In this document: positions 23,517 through 36,669 of the stretch, one piece after another | Position numbering within the stretch: position 1 is the first letter of the stretch | Layout: every line of letters starts with the position of its first letter | Assembly (NCBI GenBank): GCA_947652115.1 | Contig: OX393562.1 | Location: 31,075,734 to 31,139,733 of the forward strand | Length of the DNA: 64,000 bases | Origin: Blastomussa wellsi | Lineage: Eukaryota > Cnidaria > Anthozoa > Scleractinia > Plerogyridae | Direction of reading: 5' to 3' | Made by a program: the position numbers and the translations under genes | Notes under the pieces: generated by a model | Told to the model about the DNA's origin: nothing | Databases searched by the model: none | The model's input: only the letters and a program-made list of their open reading frames with translations

Positions 23517-24116
23517 AGGTACAGATCTAGCGTGTAAAAAAGAAATTATTTCTAGTCTTTGTCAAGCGCATCTGTGGGCAATCTCTTTCTCCTGGGCATA
23601 TATCTTGATGAATTGCAAGAACTTTAGACGAACGACCCGCCATCTCACGATGGAAGAAAATAAACCCCGACATGGATCGCCCGCATTAACCAAGGCATAA
23701 TCCTTAGGAAATATCTTAGAGTAGGGGACGAGTGGATGGCGAGTCGGTGGTTGATATGGTAGAGACGAAGGCCTAAGCTGCAAGGTTTAGTAAAGTTGGA
23801 ACTGCATGGTTAAGACACGTCCTTGTGAAAGAGAGAGGTAGAAAGACTGTTTTTACAGCATTGGCACGGACAAGGGCAATGGCAAGAGGAAGACAAGAGC
23901 CCACTTGCAGAAGGATTGCAGAAAAGCAGAGAGCCAAGGTGATGCGAATGAGATCCGGTGTAGCCAGGCAGCAGCGAAGAACATAGAGCGTTGGTCAGAG
24001 AGCATGATGGCCTTATGTGCCGGCTGGCGTGACGAGAGATGATTACGGTTGGAAGCAGAAACTTCTATCTGCCTGAAGGTATTATTAAGTTTCCTTGAAT
24101 CTTTGAACATTGTTGA

Positions 24117-24177
24117 GGGGAATTAGCTCAAATGGTAGAGCGCCCGCTTAGCATGCGGGAGGTGCCGGGATCGATAC
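24117..24177 (+). pseudogene. 3'-truncated tRNA-Ala(AGC), unit 7
   Basis: AGC anticodon; same truncation. Confidence 0.85.
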
Positions 24178-24649
24178 TTTTGTTCTATTAATATGCATCT
24201 ATAGGATCTACTTTACATTTTTGTACTTCGTCTGTGCTTTATTCTCTCAATTAACTGTTCCTTTGTCACTTTTACAAAGAGGGCTTCTCTATTTAGCATC
24301 TAATATGTTCCACCAGTTTGAATGGGCTCCACCCGACTTTAATACATCACATTTTCATCCCTTAAGGTTCGATTTTAAAGCGCTGCCCCTTTTACGTGCC
24401 AATTATTGCACACAGTGTAACAGTACTGCCTTTAAACAGATATCGAGGACGGCACTTTGCCATCTAAAATAAAAGAATCGCTTCCAGATCATAGTTTATC
24501 TTTTGTTGTAGAGTGAACTTGTTTGAAGAATACGGACTCCGATCCCAGTTAACATTTTATATTGACAATATAATTTTTTTGCACGGATATAAAAAATCTT
24601 CGTGATAAATGTAGATTGATAGCACATTTTTCACTACGAAAAGGATAAC

Positions 24650-24722
24650 TGGAGAATCCGGGTAACGATCCCGGTACCTCTCGCATGCGAAGCGGGCGCT
24701 CTACCATTTGAGCTAATCCCCC
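24650..24722 (-). tRNA. tRNA-Ala-CGC: tRNA-Ala(CGC), unit 8, A58-to-T variant plus one stem mismatch
   Basis: Anticodon stem CCCGC / GCGAG has a single C-A mismatch, intermediate between the normal and the unit 6/7 form. T loop ATCGTTA. Confidence 0.65.
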
Positions 24723-25322
24723 ATACATCTATAACTTTTCTTGTAAATGAATCAAATTAATGCAGCTGAAATTGTAGACAAAGGTAGCTTACCCCGAAAG
24801 ATGACACACATGCGGATACTTTGCGCTTAAATTTTATCAGTGTCACATGCCAAGATTCTTAGTTGTCTCCGTTCCCCTTTCCAATGTTCAACCCGTTCAT
24901 GGTAAAGGATTGTCTTTGCAATATGTTGGGAAGTTGAATATAGCGGAAAATAGGCGGGAGAGAAAATGAATAAATTTGGTAATACTGCCAGCAGTTTGGA
25001 CGACGATTGTCGACCTTTCTCTTAAACCAGACAACACTGAACCTGTCCAATGCTCGTTCAGGCAGATTAGTCGGGCTCCTGGTTCAGATAATGACATCAA
25101 ACTTTTCTTTAGCAGAGATAATAGGTTATCAAAATTGGAAATAGTCGCCAGATATAAATGGTTTAAGTGTTGTTGAAGAAGGTGAGTATAGCCAGCCAAA
25201 CCGGAAACTGTCTCTTACACAGTCCATGCCTGCTCTCTGGAAAAAGAATTTTATTTAAAGACATTTTAGGATACGGACTTCCACCCCTATCGTAAATGGC
25301 AAAAAAGAAAAATAGGACTAAG

Positions 25323-25395
25323 TGGTCCGTGTGAGGGTCGAACTCACGACCTTGGCGTTATCAGCACCACGCTCTGCCGACTGAGCTAACGGACC
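25323..25395 (-). tRNA. tRNA-Ile-GAT: tRNA-Ile(GAT), unit 8
   Basis: Intact cloverleaf. Confidence 0.92.
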
Positions 25396-25684
25396 AGGTA
25401 CAGATGTAGCGTGTAAAAAAGAAATTATTTCTAGTCTTTGTCAAGCGCATCTGTGGGCAATCTCTTTCTCCTGGGCATATATCTTGATGAATTGCAAGAA
25501 CTTTAGACGAACGACCCGCCATCTCACGATGGAAGAAAATAAACCCCGAAATGGATCGCCCGCATTAACCAAGGCATAATCCTTAGGAAATATCTTAGAG
25601 TAGGGGACGAGTGGATGGCGAGTCGGTGGTTGATATGGTAGAGACGAAGGCCTAAGCTGCAAGGTTTAGTAAAGTTGGAACTGC

Positions 25685-25921
25685 ATGGTTAAGACACGTC
25701 CTTGTGAAAGAGAGAGGCAGAAAGACTGTTTTTACAGCATTGGCCCGGACAAGGGCAATGGCAAGAGGAAGACAAGAGCCCACTTGCAGAAGGATTGCAG
25801 AAAAGCAGAGAGCCAAGGTGATGCGAATGAGATCCGGTGTAGCCAGGCAGCAGCGAAGAACATAGAGCGTTGGTCAGAGAGCATGATGGCCTTATGTGCC
25901 GGCTGGCGTGACGAGAGATGA
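25685..25921 (+). repeat. LINE ORF2 C-terminus-like relic within the unit (unit 8 copy as example)
   Basis: In this unit the plus strand is open and its translation contains GKRKTRAHLQKDCRK, then AAAKNIERWSESMMALCAGW. This pattern (basic GKRK, then A..R.RW...V.ALC) resembles the extreme C-terminus of non-LTR retrotransposon polyproteins. The same bases in other units are interrupted, so it is noncoding debris carried by the repeat, located just upstream of the truncated Ala gene. No search was run; the family is uncertain. Confidence 0.4.
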
Positions 25922-25995
25922 TTACGGTTGGAAGCAGAAACTTCTATCTGCCTGAAGGTATTATTAAGTTTCCTTGAATCTTTGAACATTGTTGA

Positions 25996-26056
25996 GGGGA
26001 ATTAGCTCAAATGGTAGAGCGCCCGCTTAACATGCGGGAGGTGCCGGGATCGATAC
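25996..26056 (+). pseudogene. 3'-truncated tRNA-Ala relic with AAC anticodon, unit 8
   Basis: Same truncation as the others, but the loop reads TTAACAT, so the anticodon position is AAC (a valine triplet) instead of AGC. Confidence 0.85.
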
Positions 26057-26527
26057 TTTTGTTCTATTAATATGCATCTATAGGATCTACTTTACATTTT
26101 TGTACTTCGTCTGTGCTTTATTCTCTCAATTAACTGTTCCTTTGTCACTTTTACAAAGAGGGCTTCTCTATTTAGCATCTAATATGTTCCACCAGTTTGA
26201 ATGGGCTCCACCCGACTTTAATACATCACATTTTAATCCCTTAAGGTTCGATTTTAAAGCGCTGCCCCTTTTACGTGCCAATTATTGCACACAGTGTAAC
26301 AGTACTGCCTTTAAACAGATATCGAGGACGGCACTTTGCCATCTAAAATAAAAGAATCGCTTCCAGATCATAGTTTATCTTTTGTTGTAGAGTGAACTTG
26401 TTTGGAGAATACGGACTCCGATCCCAGTTAACATTTTATATTGACAATATAATTTTTTTGCACGGATATAAAAAATCTTCGTGATAAATGTAGATTGATA
26501 GCACATTTTCACTACGAAAAGGATAAC

Positions 26528-26600
26528 TGGAGAATCCGGGTAACGATCCCGGTACCTCCCGCATGCGAAGCGGGCGCTCTACCATTTGAGCTAATCCCCC
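26528..26600 (-). tRNA. tRNA-Ala-CGC: tRNA-Ala(CGC), unit 9, A58-to-T variant
   Basis: Stems paired; T loop ATCGTTA. Confidence 0.75.
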
Positions 26601-27200
26601 ATACATGTATAACTTTTCTTGTAAATGAATCAAATTAATGCAGCTGAAATTGTAGACAAAGGTAGCTTACCCCGAAAGATGACACACATGCGGATACTTT
26701 GCGCTTAAATTTTATCACTGTCACATGCCAAGATTCTTAGTTGTCTCCGTTCCCCTTTCCAATGTTCAACCCGTTCATGGTAAAGGATTGTCTTTGCAAT
26801 ATGTTGGGAAGTTGAATATAGCGGAAAATAGGCGGGAGAGAAAATGAATAAATTTGGTAATACTGCCAGCAGTTTGGACGACGATTGTAGACCTTTCTGT
26901 TAAACCAGACACCACTGAACCTGTCCAATGCTCGTTCAGGCAGATTAGTCGGGCTCCTGGTTCAGATAATGACATCAAACTTTTCTTTAGCAGAGATAAT
27001 AGGTTATCAAAATTGGAAATAGTCGCCAGATATAAATGGTTTAAGTGTTGTTGAAGAAGGTGAGTATAGCCAGCCAAACCGGAAACTGTCTCTTACACAG
27101 TCCATGCCTGCTCTCTGGAAAAATAATTTTATTTAAAGACATTTTAGGATACGGACTTCCACCCCTATCGTAAATGGCAAAAAAGAAAAATAGGACTAAG

Positions 27201-27273
27201 TGGTCCGTGTGAGGGTCGAACTCACGACCTTGGCGTTATCAGCACCACGCTCTGCCGACTGAGCTAACGGACC
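27201..27273 (-). tRNA. tRNA-Ile-GAT: tRNA-Ile(GAT), unit 9
   Basis: Intact cloverleaf. Confidence 0.92.
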
Positions 27274-27873
27274 AGGTACAGATCTAGCGTGTAAAAAAGA
27301 AATTATTTCTAGTCTTTGTCAAGCGCATCTGTGGGCAATCTCTTTCTCCTGGGCATATATCTTGATGAATTGCAAGAACTTTAGACGAACGACCCGCCAT
27401 CTCACGATGGAAGAAAATAAACCCCGACATGGATCGCCCGCATTAACCAAGGCATAATCCTTAGGAAATATCTTAGAGTAGGGGACGAGTGGATGGCGAG
27501 TCGGGGGTTGACATGGTAGAGACGAAGGCCTAAGCTGCAAGGTTTAGTAAAGTTGGAACTGCATGGTTAAGACACGTCCTTGTGAAAGAGAGAGGTAGAA
27601 AGACTGTTTTTAAAGCATTGGCCCGGACAAGGGCAATGGCAAGAGGAAGACAAGAGCCCACTTGCAGAAGGATTGCAGAAAAGCAGAGAGCCAAGGTGAT
27701 GCGAATGAGATCCGGTGTAGCCAGGCAGCAGCGAAGAACATAGAGCGTTGGTCAGAGAGCATGATGGCCTTATGTGCCGGCTGGCGTGACGAGAGATGAT
27801 TACGGTTGGAAGCAGAAACTTCTATCTGCCTGAAGGTATTATTAAGTTTCCTTGAATCTTTGAACATTGTTGA

Positions 27874-27934
27874 GGGGAATTAGCTCAAATGGTAGAGCGC
27901 CCGCTTAGCATGCGGGAGGTGCCGGGATCGATAC
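27874..27934 (+). pseudogene. 3'-truncated tRNA-Ala(AGC), unit 9
   Basis: AGC anticodon; same truncation. Confidence 0.85.
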
Positions 27935-28406
27935 TTTTGTTCTATTAATATGCATCTATAGGATCTACTTTACATTTTTGTACTTCGTCTGTGCTTTATT
28001 CTCTTAATTAACTGTTCCTTTGTCACTTTTACAAAGAGGGCTTCTCTATTTAGCATCTAATATGTTCCACCAGTTTGAATGGGCTCCACCCGACTTTAAT
28101 ACATCACATTTTCATCCCTTAAGGTTCGATTTTAAAGCGCTGCCCCTTTTACGTGCCAATTATTGCACACAGTGTAACAGTACTGCCTTTAAACAGATAT
28201 CGAGGACGGCACTTTGCCATCTAAAATAAAAGAATCGCTTCCAGATCATAGTTTATCTTTTGTTGTAGAGTGAACTTGTTTGGAGAATACGGACTCCGAT
28301 CCCAGTTAACATTTTATATTGACAATATAATTTTTTTGCACGGATATAAAAAATCTTCGTGATAAATGTAGATTGATAGCACATTTTTCACTACGAAAAG
28401 GATAAC

Positions 28407-28479
28407 TGGAGAATCCGGGTAACGATCCCGGTACCTCCCGCATGCGAAGCGGGCGCTCTACCATTTGAGCTAATCCCCC
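28407..28479 (-). tRNA. tRNA-Ala-CGC: tRNA-Ala(CGC), unit 10, A58-to-T variant
   Basis: Stems paired; T loop ATCGTTA. Confidence 0.75.
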
Positions 28480-29079
28480 ATACATGTATAACTTTTCTTG
28501 TAAATGAATCAAATTAATGCAGCTGAAATTGTAGACAAAGGTAGCTTACCCCGAAAGATGATACACATGCGGATACTTTGCGCTTAAATTTTATCAGTGT
28601 CACATGCCAAGATTCTTAGTTGTCTCCGTTCCCCTTTCCAATGTTCAACCCGTTCATGGTAAAGGATTGTCTTTGCAATATGTTGGGAAGTTGAATATAG
28701 CGGAAAATAGGCGGGAGAGAAAATGAATAAATTTGGTAATACTGCCAGCAGTTTGGACGACGATTGTAGACCTTTCTGTTAAACCAGACAACACTGAACC
28801 TGTCCAATGCTCGTTCAGGCAGATTAGTCGGGCTCCTGGTTCAGATAATGACATCAAACTTTTCTTTAGCAGAGATAATAGGTTATCAAAATTGGAAATA
28901 GTCGCCAGATATAAATGGTTTAAGTGTTGTTGAAGAAGGTGAGTATAGCCAGCCAAACGGGAAAATGTCTCTTACACAGTCCGTGCCTGCTCTCTGGAAA
29001 AAGAATTTTATTTAAAGACATTTTATGATACGGACTTCCACCCCTATCGTAAATGGCAAAAAAGAAAAATAGGACTAAG

Positions 29080-29152
29080 TGGTCCGTGTGAGGGTCGAAC
29101 TCACGACCTTGGCGTTATCAGCACCACGCTCTGCCGACTGAGCTAACGGACC
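29080..29152 (-). tRNA. tRNA-Ile-GAT: tRNA-Ile(GAT), unit 10
   Basis: Intact cloverleaf. Confidence 0.92.
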
Positions 29153-29752
29153 AGGTACAGATCTAGCGTGTAAAAAAGAAATTATTTCTAGTCTTTGTGA
29201 AGCGCATCTGTGGGCAATCTCTTTCTCCTGGGCATATATCTTGATGAATTGCAAGAACTTTAGACGAACGACCCGCCATCTCACGATGGAAGAAAATAAA
29301 CCCCGACATGGATCGCCCGCATTAACCAAGGCATAATCCTTAGGAAATATCTTAGAGTAGGGGACGAGTGGATGGCGAGTCGGTGGTTGACATGGTAGAG
29401 ACGAAGGCCTAAGCTGCAAGGTTTAGTAAAGTTGGAACTGCATGGTTAAGACACGTCCTTGTGAAAGAGAGAGGTAGAAAGACTGTTTTTAAAGCATTGG
29501 CCCGGACAAGGGCAATGGCAAGAGGAAGACAAGAGCCCACTTGCAGAAGGATTGCAGAAAAGCAGAGAGCCAAGGTGATGCGAATGAGATCCGGTGTAGC
29601 CAGGCAGCAGCGAAGAACATAGAGCGTTGGTCAGAGAGCATGATGGCCTTATGTGCCGGCTGGCGTGACGAGAGATGATTACGGTTGGAAGCAGAAACTT
29701 CTATCTGCCTGAAGGTATTATTAAGTTTCCTTGAATCTTTGAACATTGTTGA

Positions 29753-29813
29753 GGGGAATTAGCTCAAATGGTAGAGCGCCCGCTTAGCATGCGGGAGGTG
29801 CCGGGATCGATAC
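29753..29813 (+). pseudogene. 3'-truncated tRNA-Ala(AGC), unit 10
   Basis: AGC anticodon; same truncation. Confidence 0.85.
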
Positions 29814-30285
29814 TTTTGTTCTATTAATATGCATCTATAGGATCTACTTTACATTTTTGTACTTCGTCTGTGCTTTATTCTCTCAATTAACTGTTCCTTT
29901 GTCACTTTTACAAAGAGGGCTTCTCTATTTAGCATCTAATATGTTCCACCAGTTTGAATGGGCTCCACCCGACTTTAATACATCACATTTTCATCCCTTA
30001 AGGTTCGATTTTAAAGCGCTGCCCCTTTTACGTGCCAATTATTGCACACAGTGTAACAGTACTGCCTTTAAACAGATATCGAGGACGGCACTTTGCCATC
30101 TAAAATAAAAGAATCGCTTCCAGATCATAGTTTATCTTTTGTTGTAGAGTGAACTTGTTTGAAGAATACGGACTCCGATCCCAGTTAACATTTTATATTG
30201 ACAATATAATTTTTTTGCACGGATATAAAAAATCTTCGTGATAAATGTAGATTGATAGCACATTTTTCACTACGAAAAGGATAAC

Positions 30286-30358
30286 TGGAGAATCCGGGTA
30301 ACGATCCCGGTACCTCCCGCATGCGAAGCGGGCGCTCTACCATTTGAGCTAATCCCCC
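30286..30358 (-). tRNA. tRNA-Ala-CGC: tRNA-Ala(CGC), unit 11, A58-to-T variant
   Basis: Stems paired; T loop ATCGTTA. Confidence 0.75.
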
Positions 30359-30958
30359 ATACATCTATAACTTTTCTTGTAAATGAATCAAATTAATGCA
30401 GCTGAAATTGTAGACAAAGGTAGCTTACCCCGAAAGATGACACACATGCGGATACTTTGCGCTTAAATTTTATCAGTGTCACATGCCAAGATTCTTAGTT
30501 GTCTCCGTTCCCCTTTCCAATGTTCAACCCGTTCATGGTAAAGGATTGTCTTTGCAATATGTTGGGAAGTTGAATATAGCGGAAAATAGGCGGGAGAGAA
30601 AATGAATAAATTTGGTAATACTGCCAGCAGTTTGGACGACGATTGTCGACCTTTCTCTTAAACCAGACAACACTGAACCTGTCCAATGCTCGTTCAGGCA
30701 GATTAGTCGGGCTCCTGGTTCAGATAATGACATCAAACTTTTCTTTAGCAGAGATAATAGGTTATCAAAATTGGAAATAGTCGCCAGATATAAATGGTTT
30801 AAGTGTTGTTGAAGAAGGTGAGTATAGCCAGCCAAACGGGAAACTCTCTCTTACACAGTCCATGCCTGCTCTCTGGAAAAAGAATTTTAATTAAAGACAT
30901 TTTAGGATACGGACTTCCACCCCTATAGTAATTGGCAAAAAAGAAAAATAGGACTAAG

Positions 30959-31031
30959 TGGTTCGTGTGAGGGTCGAACTCACGACCTTGGCGTTATCAG
31001 CACCACGCTCTGCCGACTGAGCTAACGGACC
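30959..31031 (-). tRNA. tRNA-Ile-GAT: tRNA-Ile(GAT), unit 11, acceptor-stem variant
   Basis: The 3' acceptor strand reads ACGAACC instead of ACGGACC, giving one C-A mismatch in an otherwise intact molecule. Confidence 0.85.
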
Positions 31032-31632
31032 AGGTACAGATCTAGCGTGTAAAAAAGAAATTATTTCTGGTCTTTGTGAAGCGCATCTGTCGGCGCTCTC
31101 TTTCTCCTGGGCATATATCTTGATGAATTGCAAGAACTTTAGACGAACGACCCGCCAAATCACGATGGAAGAAAATAAACCCCGACATGGATCGCCCGCA
31201 TTAACCAAGACATAATCCTTAGGAAATATCTTAGAGTAGGGGACGAGTGGATGGCGAGTCGGTGGTTGACATGGTAGAGACGAATGGCCGAAGCTGCAAG
31301 GTTTAGTAAAGTTGGAACTGCATGGTTAAGACACGTCCTTGTGAAAGAGAGAGGTAGAAAGACTGTTTTTACAGCATTTGCACGGACAAGGGCAATGGCA
31401 AGAGGAAGACAAGAGCCCACTTGCAGAAGGATTGCAGAAAAGCAGAGAGCCAAGGTGATGCGAATGAGATCCGGTGTAGCCAGGCAGCAGCGAAGAACAT
31501 AGAGCGTTGGTCAGAGAGCATGATGGCCTTATGTGCCGGCTGGCGTGACGAGAGATGATTACGGTTGGAAGCAGAAACTTCTATCTGCCTGAAGGTATTA
31601 TTAAGTTTCCTTGAATCTTTGAACATTGTTGA

Positions 31633-31693
31633 GGGGAATTAGCTCAAATGGTAGAGCGCCCGCTTAACATGCGGGAGGTGCCGGGATCGATAC
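31633..31693 (+). pseudogene. 3'-truncated tRNA-Ala relic with AAC anticodon, unit 11
   Basis: Loop TTAACAT as in units 8, 13 and 17. Confidence 0.85.
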
Positions 31694-32164
31694 TTTTGTT
31701 CTATTAATATGCATCTATAGGATCTACTTTACATTTTTGTACTTCGTCTGTGCTTTATTCTCTCAATTAACTGTTCCTTTGTCACTTTTACAAAGAGGGC
31801 TTCTCTATTTAGCATCTAATATGTTCCACCAGTTTGAATGGGCTCCACCCGACTTTAATACATCACATTTTCATCCCTTAAGGTTCGATTTTAAAGCGCT
31901 GCCCCTTTTACGTGCCAATTATTGCACACAGTGTAACAGTACTGCCTTTAAACAGATATCGAGGACGGCACTTTGCCATCTAAAATAAAAGAATCGCTTC
32001 CAGATCATAGTTTATCTTTTGTTGTAGAGTGAACTTGTTTGGAGAATACGGACTCCGATCCCAGTTAACATTTTATATTGACAATATAATTTTTTTGCTC
32101 GGATATAAAAAATCTTCGTGATAAATGTAGATTGATAGCACATTTTCACTACGAAAAGGATAAC

Positions 32165-32237
32165 TGGAGAATCCGGGTAACGATCCCGGTACCTCCCGCA
32201 TGCGAAGCGGGCGCTCTACCATTTGAGCTAATCCCCC
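32165..32237 (-). tRNA. tRNA-Ala-CGC: tRNA-Ala(CGC), unit 12, A58-to-T variant
   Basis: Stems paired; T loop ATCGTTA. Confidence 0.75.
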
Positions 32238-32837
32238 ATACATGTATCACTTTTCTTGTAAATGAATCAAATTAATGCAGCTGAAATTGTAGACAAAGGT
32301 AGCTTACCCCGAAAGATGATACACATGCGGATACTTTGCGCTTAAATTTTATCACTGTCACATGCCAAGATTCTTAGTTGTCTCCGTTCCCCTTTCCAAT
32401 GTTCAACCCGTTCATGGTAAAGGATTGTCTTTGCAATATGTTGGGAAGTTGAATATAGCGGAAAATAGGCGGGAGAGAAAATGAATAAATTTGGTAATAC
32501 TGCCAGCAGTTTGGACGACGATTGTAGACCTTTCTGTTAAACCAGACAACACTGAACCTGTCCAATGCTCGTTCAGGCAGATTAGTCGGGCTCCTGGTTC
32601 AGATAATGACATCAAACTTTTCTTTAGCAGAGATAATAGGTTATCAAAATTGGAAATAGTCGCCAGATATAAATGGTTTAAGTGTTGTTGAAGAAGGTGA
32701 GTATAGCCAGCCAAACGGGAAAATGTCTCTTACACAGTCCGTGCCTGCTCTCTGGAAAAAGAATTTTATTTAAAGACATTTTATGATACGGACTTCCACC
32801 CCTATCGTAAATGGCAAAAAAGAAAAAAAGGACTAAG

Positions 32838-32910
32838 TGGTCCGTGTGAGGGTCGAACTCACTACCTTGGCGTTATCAGCACCACGCTCTGCCGACTGAG
32901 CTAACGGACC
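32838..32910 (-). tRNA. tRNA-Ile-GAT: tRNA-Ile(GAT), unit 12, variable-loop variant
   Basis: The variable loop reads AGGTA instead of AGGTC, changing C48, which normally forms the Levitt pair with position 15. The rest is intact. Confidence 0.85.
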
Positions 32911-33511
32911 AGGTACAGATCTAGCGTGTAAAAAAGAAATTATTTCTAGTCTTTGTGAAGCGCATCTGTCGGCACTCTCTTTCTCCTGGGCATATATCTT
33001 GATGAATTGCAAGAACTTTAGACGAACGACCCGCCAACTCACGGTGGAAGAAAATAAACCCCGACATGGATCGCCCGCATTAACCAAGGCATAATCCTTA
33101 GGAAATATCTTAGAGTAGGGGACGAGTGGATGGCGAGTCGGTGGTTGACATGGTAGAGACGAATGGCCTAAGCTGCAAGGTTTGGTAAAGTTGGAACTGC
33201 ATGGTTAAGACACGTCCTTGTGAAAGAGAGAGGTAGAAAGACTGTTTTTACAGCATTGGCACGGACAAGGGCAATGGCAAGAGGAAGACAAGAGCCCACT
33301 TGCAGAAGGATTGCAGAAAAGCAGAGAGCCAAGGTGATGCGAATGAGATCCGGTGTAGCCAGGCAGCAGCGAAGAACATAGAGCGTTGGTCAGAGAGCAT
33401 GATGGCCTTATGTGCCGGCTGGCGTGACGAGAGATGATTACGGTTGGAAGCAGAAACTTCTATCTGCCTGAAGGTATTATTAAGTTTCCTTGAATCTTTG
33501 AACATTGTTGA

Positions 33512-33572
33512 GGGGAATTAGCTCAAATGGTAGAGCGCCCGCTTAGCATGCGGGAGGTGCCGGGATCGATAC
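33512..33572 (+). pseudogene. 3'-truncated tRNA-Ala(AGC), unit 12
   Basis: AGC anticodon; same truncation. Confidence 0.85.
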
Positions 33573-34044
33573 TTTTGTTCTATTAATATGCATCTATAGG
33601 ATCTACTTTACATTTTTGTACTTCGTCTGTGCTTTATTCTCTCAATTAACTGTTCCTTTGTCACTTTTACAAAGAGGGCTTCTCTATTTAGCATCTAATA
33701 TGTTCCACCAGTTTGAATGGGCTCCACCCGACTTTAATACATCACATTTTCATCCCTTAAGGTTCGATTTTAAAGCGCTGCCCCTTTTACGTGCCAATTA
33801 TTGCACACAGTGTAACAGTACTGCCTTTAAACAGATATCGAGGACGGCACTTTGCCATCTAAAATGAAAGAATCGCTTCCAGATCATAGTTTATCTTTTG
33901 TTGTAGAGTGAACTTGTTTGGAGAATACGGACTCCGATCCCAGTTAACATTTTATATTGACAATATAATTTTTTTGCACGGATATAAAAAATCTTCGTGA
34001 TAAATGTAGATTGATAGCACATTTTTCACTACGAAAAGGATAAC

Positions 34045-34117
34045 TGGAGAATCCGGGTAACGATCCCGGTACCTCCCGCATGCGAAGCGGGCGCTCTACC
34101 ATTTGAGCTAATCCCCC
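34045..34117 (-). tRNA. tRNA-Ala-CGC: tRNA-Ala(CGC), unit 13, A58-to-T variant
   Basis: Stems paired; T loop ATCGTTA. Confidence 0.75.
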
Positions 34118-34717
34118 ATACATCTATAACTTTTCTTGTAAATGAATCAAATTAATGCAGCTGAAATTGTAGACAAAGGTAGCTTACCCCGAAAGATGAC
34201 ACACATGCGGATACTTTGCGCTTAAATTTTATCACTGTCACATGCCAAGATTCTTAGTTGTCTCCGTTCCCCTTTCCAATGTTCAACCCGTTCATGGTAA
34301 AGGATTGTCTTTGCAATATGTTGGGAAGTTGAATATAGCGGAAAATAGGCGGGAGAGAAAATGAATAAATTTGGTAATACTGCCAGCAGTTTGGACGACG
34401 ATTGTCGACCTTTCTCTTAAACCAGACAACACTGAACCTGTCCAATGCTCGTTCAGGCAGATTAGTCGGGCTCCTGGTTCAGATAATGACATCAAACTTT
34501 TCTTTAGCAGAGATAATAGGTTATCAAAATTGGAAATAGTCGCCAGATATAAATGGTTTAAGTGTTGTTGAAGAAGGTGAGTATAGCCAGCCAAACGGGA
34601 AACTCTCTCTTACACAGTCCATGCCTGCTCTCTGGAAAAACAATTTTATTTAAAGACATTTTAGGATACGGACTTCCACCCCTATTGTAATTGGCAAAAA
34701 AGAAAAATAGGACTAAG

Positions 34718-34790
34718 TGGTCCGTGTGAGGGTCGAACTCACGACCTTGGCGTTATCAGCACCACGCTCTGCCGACTGAGCTAACGGACC
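34718..34790 (-). tRNA. tRNA-Ile-GAT: tRNA-Ile(GAT), unit 13
   Basis: Intact cloverleaf. Confidence 0.92.
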
Positions 34791-35391
34791 AGGTACAGAT
34801 CTAGCGTGTAAAAAAGAAATTATTTCTGGTCTTTGTGAAGCGCATCTGTCGGCGCTCTCTTTCTCCTGGGCATATATCTTGATGAATTGCAAGAACTTTA
34901 GACGAACGACCCGCCAAATCACGATGGAAGAAAATAAACCCCGACATGGATCGCCCGCATTAACCAAGACATAATCCTTAGGAAATATCTTAGAGTAGGG
35001 GACGAGTGGATGGCGAGTCGGTGGTTGACATGGTAGAGACGAATGGCCGAAGCTGCAAGGTTTAGTAAAGTTGGAACTGCATGGTTAAGACACGTCCCTG
35101 TGAAAGAGAGAGGTAGAAAGACTGTTTTTACAGCATTTGCACGGACAAGGGCAATGGCAAGAGGAAGACAAGAGCCCACTTGCAGAAGGATTGCAGAAAA
35201 GCAGAGAGCCAAGGTGATGCGAATGAGATCCGGTGTAGCCAGGCAGCAGCGAAGAACATAGAGCGTTGGTCAGAGAGCATGATGGCCTTATGTGCCGGCT
35301 GGCGTGACGAGAGATGATTACGGTTGGAAGCAGAAACTTCTATCTGCCTGAAGGTATTATTAAGTTTCCTTGAATCTTTGAACATTGTTGA

Positions 35392-35452
35392 GGGGAATTA
35401 GCTCAAATGGTAGAGCGCCCGCTTAACATGCGGGAGGTGCCGGGATCGATAC
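35392..35452 (+). pseudogene. 3'-truncated tRNA-Ala relic with AAC anticodon, unit 13
   Basis: Loop TTAACAT; otherwise the common truncated form. Confidence 0.85.
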
Positions 35453-35923
35453 TTTTGTTCTATTAATATTCATCTATAGGATCTACTTTACATTTTTGTA
35501 CTTCGTCTGTGCTTTATTCTCTCAATTAACTGTTCCTTTGTCACTTTTACAAAGAGGGCTTCTCTATTTAGCATCTAATATGTTCCACCAGTTTGAATGG
35601 GCTCCACCCGACTTTAATACATCACATTTTAATCCCTTAAGGTTCGATTTTAAAGCGCTGCCCCTTTTACGTGCCAATTATTGCACACAGTGTAACAGTA
35701 CTGCCTTTAAACAGATATCGAGGACGGCACTTTGCCATCTAAAATAAAAGAATCGCTTCCAGATCATAGTTTATCTTTTGTTGTAGAGTGAACTTGTTTG
35801 GAGAATACGGACTCCGATCCCAGTTAACATTTTATATTGACAATATAATTTTTTTGCACGGATATAAAAAATCTTCGTGATAAATGTAGATTGATAGCAC
35901 ATTTTCACTACGAAAAGGATAAC

Positions 35924-35996
35924 TGGAGAATCCGGGTAACGATCCCGGTACCTCCCGCATGCGAAGCGGGCGCTCTACCATTTGAGCTAATCCCCC
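35924..35996 (-). tRNA. tRNA-Ala-CGC: tRNA-Ala(CGC), unit 14, A58-to-T variant
   Basis: Stems paired; T loop ATCGTTA. Confidence 0.75.
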
Positions 35997-36596
35997 ATAC
36001 ATGTATAACTTTTCTTGTAAATGAATCAAATTAATGCAGCTGAAATTGTAGACAAAGGTAGCTTACCCCGAAAGATGAGACACATGCGGATACTTTGCGC
36101 TTAAATTTTATCACTGTCACATGCCAAGATTCTTAGTTGTCTCCGTTCCCCTTTCCAATGTTCAACCCGTTCATGGTAAAGGATTGTCTTTGCAATATGT
36201 TGGGAAGTTGAATATAGCGGAAAATAGGCGGGAGAGAAAATGAATAAATTTGGTAATACTGCCAGCAGTTTGGACGACGATTGTAGACCTTTCTGTTAAA
36301 CCAGACAACACTGAACCTGTCCAATGCTCGTTCAGGCAGATTAGTCGGGCTCCTGGTTCAGATAATGACATCAAACTTTTCTTTAGCAGAGATAATAGGT
36401 TATCAAAATTGGAAATAGTCGCCAGATATAAATGGTTTAAGTGTTGTTGAAGAAGGTGAGTATAGCCAGCCAAACGGGAAAATGTCTCTTACACAGTCCG
36501 TGCCTGCTCTCTGGAAAAAGAATTTTATTTAAAGACATTTTATGATACGGACTTCCACCCCTATCGTAAATGGCAAAAAAGAAAAATAGGACTAAG

Positions 36597-36669
36597 TGGT
36601 CCGTGTGAGGGTCGAACTCACGACCTTGGCGTTATCAGCACCACGCTCTGCCGACTGAGCTAACGGACC
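36597..36669 (-). tRNA. tRNA-Ile-GAT: tRNA-Ile(GAT), unit 14
   Basis: Intact cloverleaf. Confidence 0.92.

Noticed and set aside
26436..26633. Minus-strand frames containing GGLAQMVERPLRMREVPGSL
   Set aside because: This is the translation of tRNA-Ala(CGC) and its flanks.
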